64,000 nucleotides of DNA, taken from NCBI RefSeq assembly GCF_001646665.1, contig NZ_LWBU01000179.1, positions 130,759 through 194,758 of the forward strand, in the 5' to 3' direction. Each line of letters opens with the position of its first letter. Within the stretch, counting starts at the first letter, position 1. Shown one piece after another: positions 62,160-64,000 of the stretch. This stretch comes from Streptomyces noursei (lineage in GTDB: Bacteria > Actinomycetota > Actinomycetes > Streptomycetales > Streptomycetaceae). Below the pieces are notes generated by a model, which made no database searches, had not been told where the DNA came from, and saw only the letters and a program-made list of their open reading frames with translations. A program made the position numbers and the translations under genes.

Positions 62160-64000
62160 TCACACCCCCCTCATCAGCAGGGTCGCGGCGATCAGCACCG
62201 CCGTACCTCCGAACATCGAGACCGCGTAGGAGCGGGCGAAGCCGTTCTGCAGCCTGCGCAGCCGGCCGGACAGTCCGCCGACCGAGGCGGCGGTGCCGTT
62301 GACCACCCCGTCGACCAGGGTGTGGTCCATGTACACCAGGGAGCGGGTGAGGTGCTCGCCGCCGCGGACCAGGACGATGTGGTTGAAGTCGTCCTGGAGC
62401 AGGTCGCGCCGGGCGGCGCGGGTGAGCAGCGAGCCGCGCGGGGCGACCACCGGGACGGGCCGGCGGCCGTACTGCGCGTACGCGATGCCGACGCCGATCA
62501 GCAGGACGACGACCGTGGACGCGGTCACCGCGCCCGCGCTGATGGGCGGGTGGCCGTGCTCGAACTCGGTCACCGGCTTCAGCCAGTTGACGAAGGCACT
62601 GTTGAGGGAGAAGAGCCCGCCCGCGAAGACCGAGCCGAAGGCCAGAAGGATCATCGGGATCGTCATGGACCTCGGCGACTCGTGGGGATGCGGCATCTCG
62701 CCGGGGTGGACCTCGACGCCGGGCTCCGCACTGGGCGCCTTGTCCGGGTCCGGGGCGGGCTGCCAGCGCTTCTCGCCGAAGAACGTCATGATCATCACGC
62801 GGGTCATGTAGTACGCGGTGATGCCCGCGCCCAGCAGGGTGACCGCGCCGAGGATCCAGCCCTCGGTGCCGCCCTTGGCGAAGGCCGCCTCGATGATCTT
62901 GTCCTTGGACCAGAAGCCGGACAGCCCCGGGAAGCCGATGATCGCCAGGTAGCCGAGCCCGAAGGTCACGAAGGTCACCGGCATGTACTTCCTGAGGCCG
63001 CCGTACTTCCTCATGTCGACCTCGTCGTTCATGCCGTGCATGACCGAACCGGCCCCGAGGAACAGCCCGGCCTTGAAGAAGCCGTGGGTCACCAGGTGCA
63101 TGATCGCGAACGCGTACCCGATCGGGCCGAGGCCGGCCGCCAGGATCATGTAGCCGATCTGCGACATCGTCGAACCGGCCAGCGCCTTCTTGATGTCGTC
63201 CTTGGCGCAACCGACGATCGCACCGAACAGGAGCGTGACCGCGCCGACCACCACGACCGCCAGCTGGGCGTCCGGGGCGGCGTTGAAGATCGCACCCGAC
63301 CTGGTGATCAGGTAGACGCCGGCGGTCACCATCGTGGCCGCGTGGATCAGGGCCGAGACCGGGGTCGGGCCCTCCATCGCGTCCCCGAGCCAGGACTGCA
63401 GGGGCACCTGCGCGGACTTGCCGCACGCGGCGAGCAGCAGCATCAGGCCGATGGCCGTCAGCATCCCCTCGGAGGTCTCCCCCGTGGCCGCGAGGACCGG
63501 GCCGAAGGTGAACGTCCCGAACGTGGTGAACATCAGCATGATGGCGATCGACAGGCCCATGTCGCCGACCCGGTTCACCAGGAAGGCCTTCTTCGCGGCG
63601 GTGGCCGCGCTGGGCTTGTGCTGCCAGAAGCCGATCAGGAGGTACGAGGCGAGACCGACGCCCTCCCAGCCGAAGTACAGCAGGAGGTAGTTGTCGGCGA
63701 GCACCAGCAGCAGCATCGCCGAGAGGAACAGGTTCAGGTAACCGAAGAAGCGGCGCCTGCGCTCGTCGTGCTCCATGTACCCGATCGAGTACACGTGGAT
63801 GAGCGTGCCGACACCGGTGATGAGCAGGACGAACGTCATCGACAGCTGGTCGAGCTGGAAGGCGATGTCCGCCTGGAAGCCCTCCACCGGCACCCAGCTG
63901 AACAGGTGCTGGTGCAGCTCCCGCTCCTCGGCGCCCCGGCCCAGCATGTCGAAGAAGAGCACCGCCCCGATGACGAAGGAGGCGGCGGCGAGCAGGGTGC
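62160..64000 (-). CDS. nuoL: NADH-quinone oxidoreductase subunit L (5' end beyond the window)
   Basis: About 613 residues to the stop at 62160; the N-terminus lies past 64000. It shows NYLLLYFGWEGVGLASYLLI, CGKSAQVPLQSWLGDAMEGP, TPVSALIHAATMVTAGVYLI, and the C-terminal amphipathic region that runs along the membrane arm. The TAGGVYL-type spacing is normal and no frameshift is seen. It is the entry to the rest of the main nuo operon, upstream of this window. Confidence 0.96.
   Translation of the reverse strand, partial: TLLAAASFVIGAVLFFDMLGRGAEERELHQHLFSWVPVEGFQADIAFQLDQLSMTFVLLITGVGTLIHVYSIGYMEHDERRRRFFGYLNLFLSAMLLLVLADNYLLLYFGWEGVGLASYLLIGFWQHKPSAATAAKKAFLVNRVGDMGLSIAIMLMFTTFGTFTFGPVLAATGETSEGMLTAIGLMLLLAACGKSAQVPLQSWLGDAMEGPTPVSALIHAATMVTAGVYLITRSGAIFNAAPDAQLAVVVVGAVTLLFGAIVGCAKDDIKKALAGSTMSQIGYMILAAGLGPIGYAFAIMHLVTHGFFKAGLFLGAGSVMHGMNDEVDMRKYGGLRKYMPVTFVTFGLGYLAIIGFPGLSGFWSKDKIIEAAFAKGGTEGWILGAVTLLGAGITAYYMTRVMIMTFFGEKRWQPAPDPDKAPSAEPGVEVHPGEMPHPHESPRSMTIPMILLAFGSVFAGGLFSLNSAFVNWLKPVTEFEHGHPPISAGAVTASTVVVLLIGVGIAYAQYGRRPVPVVAPRGSLLTRAARRDLLQDDFNHIVLVRGGEHLTRSLVYMDHTLVDGVVNGTAASVGGLSGRLRRLQNGFARSYAVSMFGGTAVLIAATLLMRGV

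Noticed and set aside
58922..63426. Long upstream extensions of nuoM and nuoN through the neighbouring genes
   Set aside because: They arise because stop codons are rare at this GC content; GTGA overlaps and family N-termini define the true starts.

Overview
The window is high-GC, densely coded chromosomal DNA of a Streptomyces or very close relative. Almost every gene is an actinomycete core gene, GTG starts and 1-4 base start/stop overlaps are common, and gene order matches what I remember of the conserved Streptomyces core around rpoBC, a second nuo cluster and the main nuo operon. I see no insertion sequence, prophage, integrase, rRNA or CRISPR array.

Left part (1-18.3 kb): transcription and translation genes, nearly all on the minus strand: rpoC (cut by the window edge), rpoB, rplL, rplJ with an L10-type leader and attenuator, a lipoprotein gene, rplA, rplK, nusG, secE and tRNA-Trp. 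Then come aspC-type aminotransferase and adenosine-deaminase-like genes (plus), murB, a hadA/hadB-like dehydratase pair, rpmG, and tRNA-Met and tRNA-Thr.

Middle-left (18.3-28.8 kb): a CodA-like amidohydrolase that has lost several metal ligands, an SDR/GyrI-like pair, a PAS-PP2C phosphatase, tRNA-Tyr, yajQ, an ogt-alkB DNA-alkylation repair pair, an APC permease, and yccF-htpX and mscL.

Centre (28.8-44.4 kb): a second complex I cluster, nuoA2-B2-C2-H2-I2-J2-K2-L2-M2-N2, tightly overlapped on the minus strand and lacking nuoD, E, F and G. NuoC2 carries a tail of about 270 residues built partly from tandem repeats. Divergent from it are a histidine kinase/LuxR-type response regulator pair and then korAB, a 2-oxoacid:ferredoxin oxidoreductase. 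Read together, these suggest a ferredoxin-linked respiratory module; this is the most interesting inference in the window.

Right (44.4-64 kb): an HxlR regulator divergent from a QorB-like reductase with an operator between them; rarD; a CGNR regulator/AHSA1 pair divergent from a VOC protein across a 21-base gap that holds a perfect operator palindrome; a secreted S. griseus-type aminopeptidase; a LolA/RseB-like protein; polyprenyl diphosphate synthase; a CocE-like hydrolase without its serine nucleophile; fumarylacetoacetase; a secreted intradiol dioxygenase with a carbohydrate-binding module and its AraC-type neighbour; and the 3' end of the main nuo operon (nuoL partial, nuoM, nuoN).
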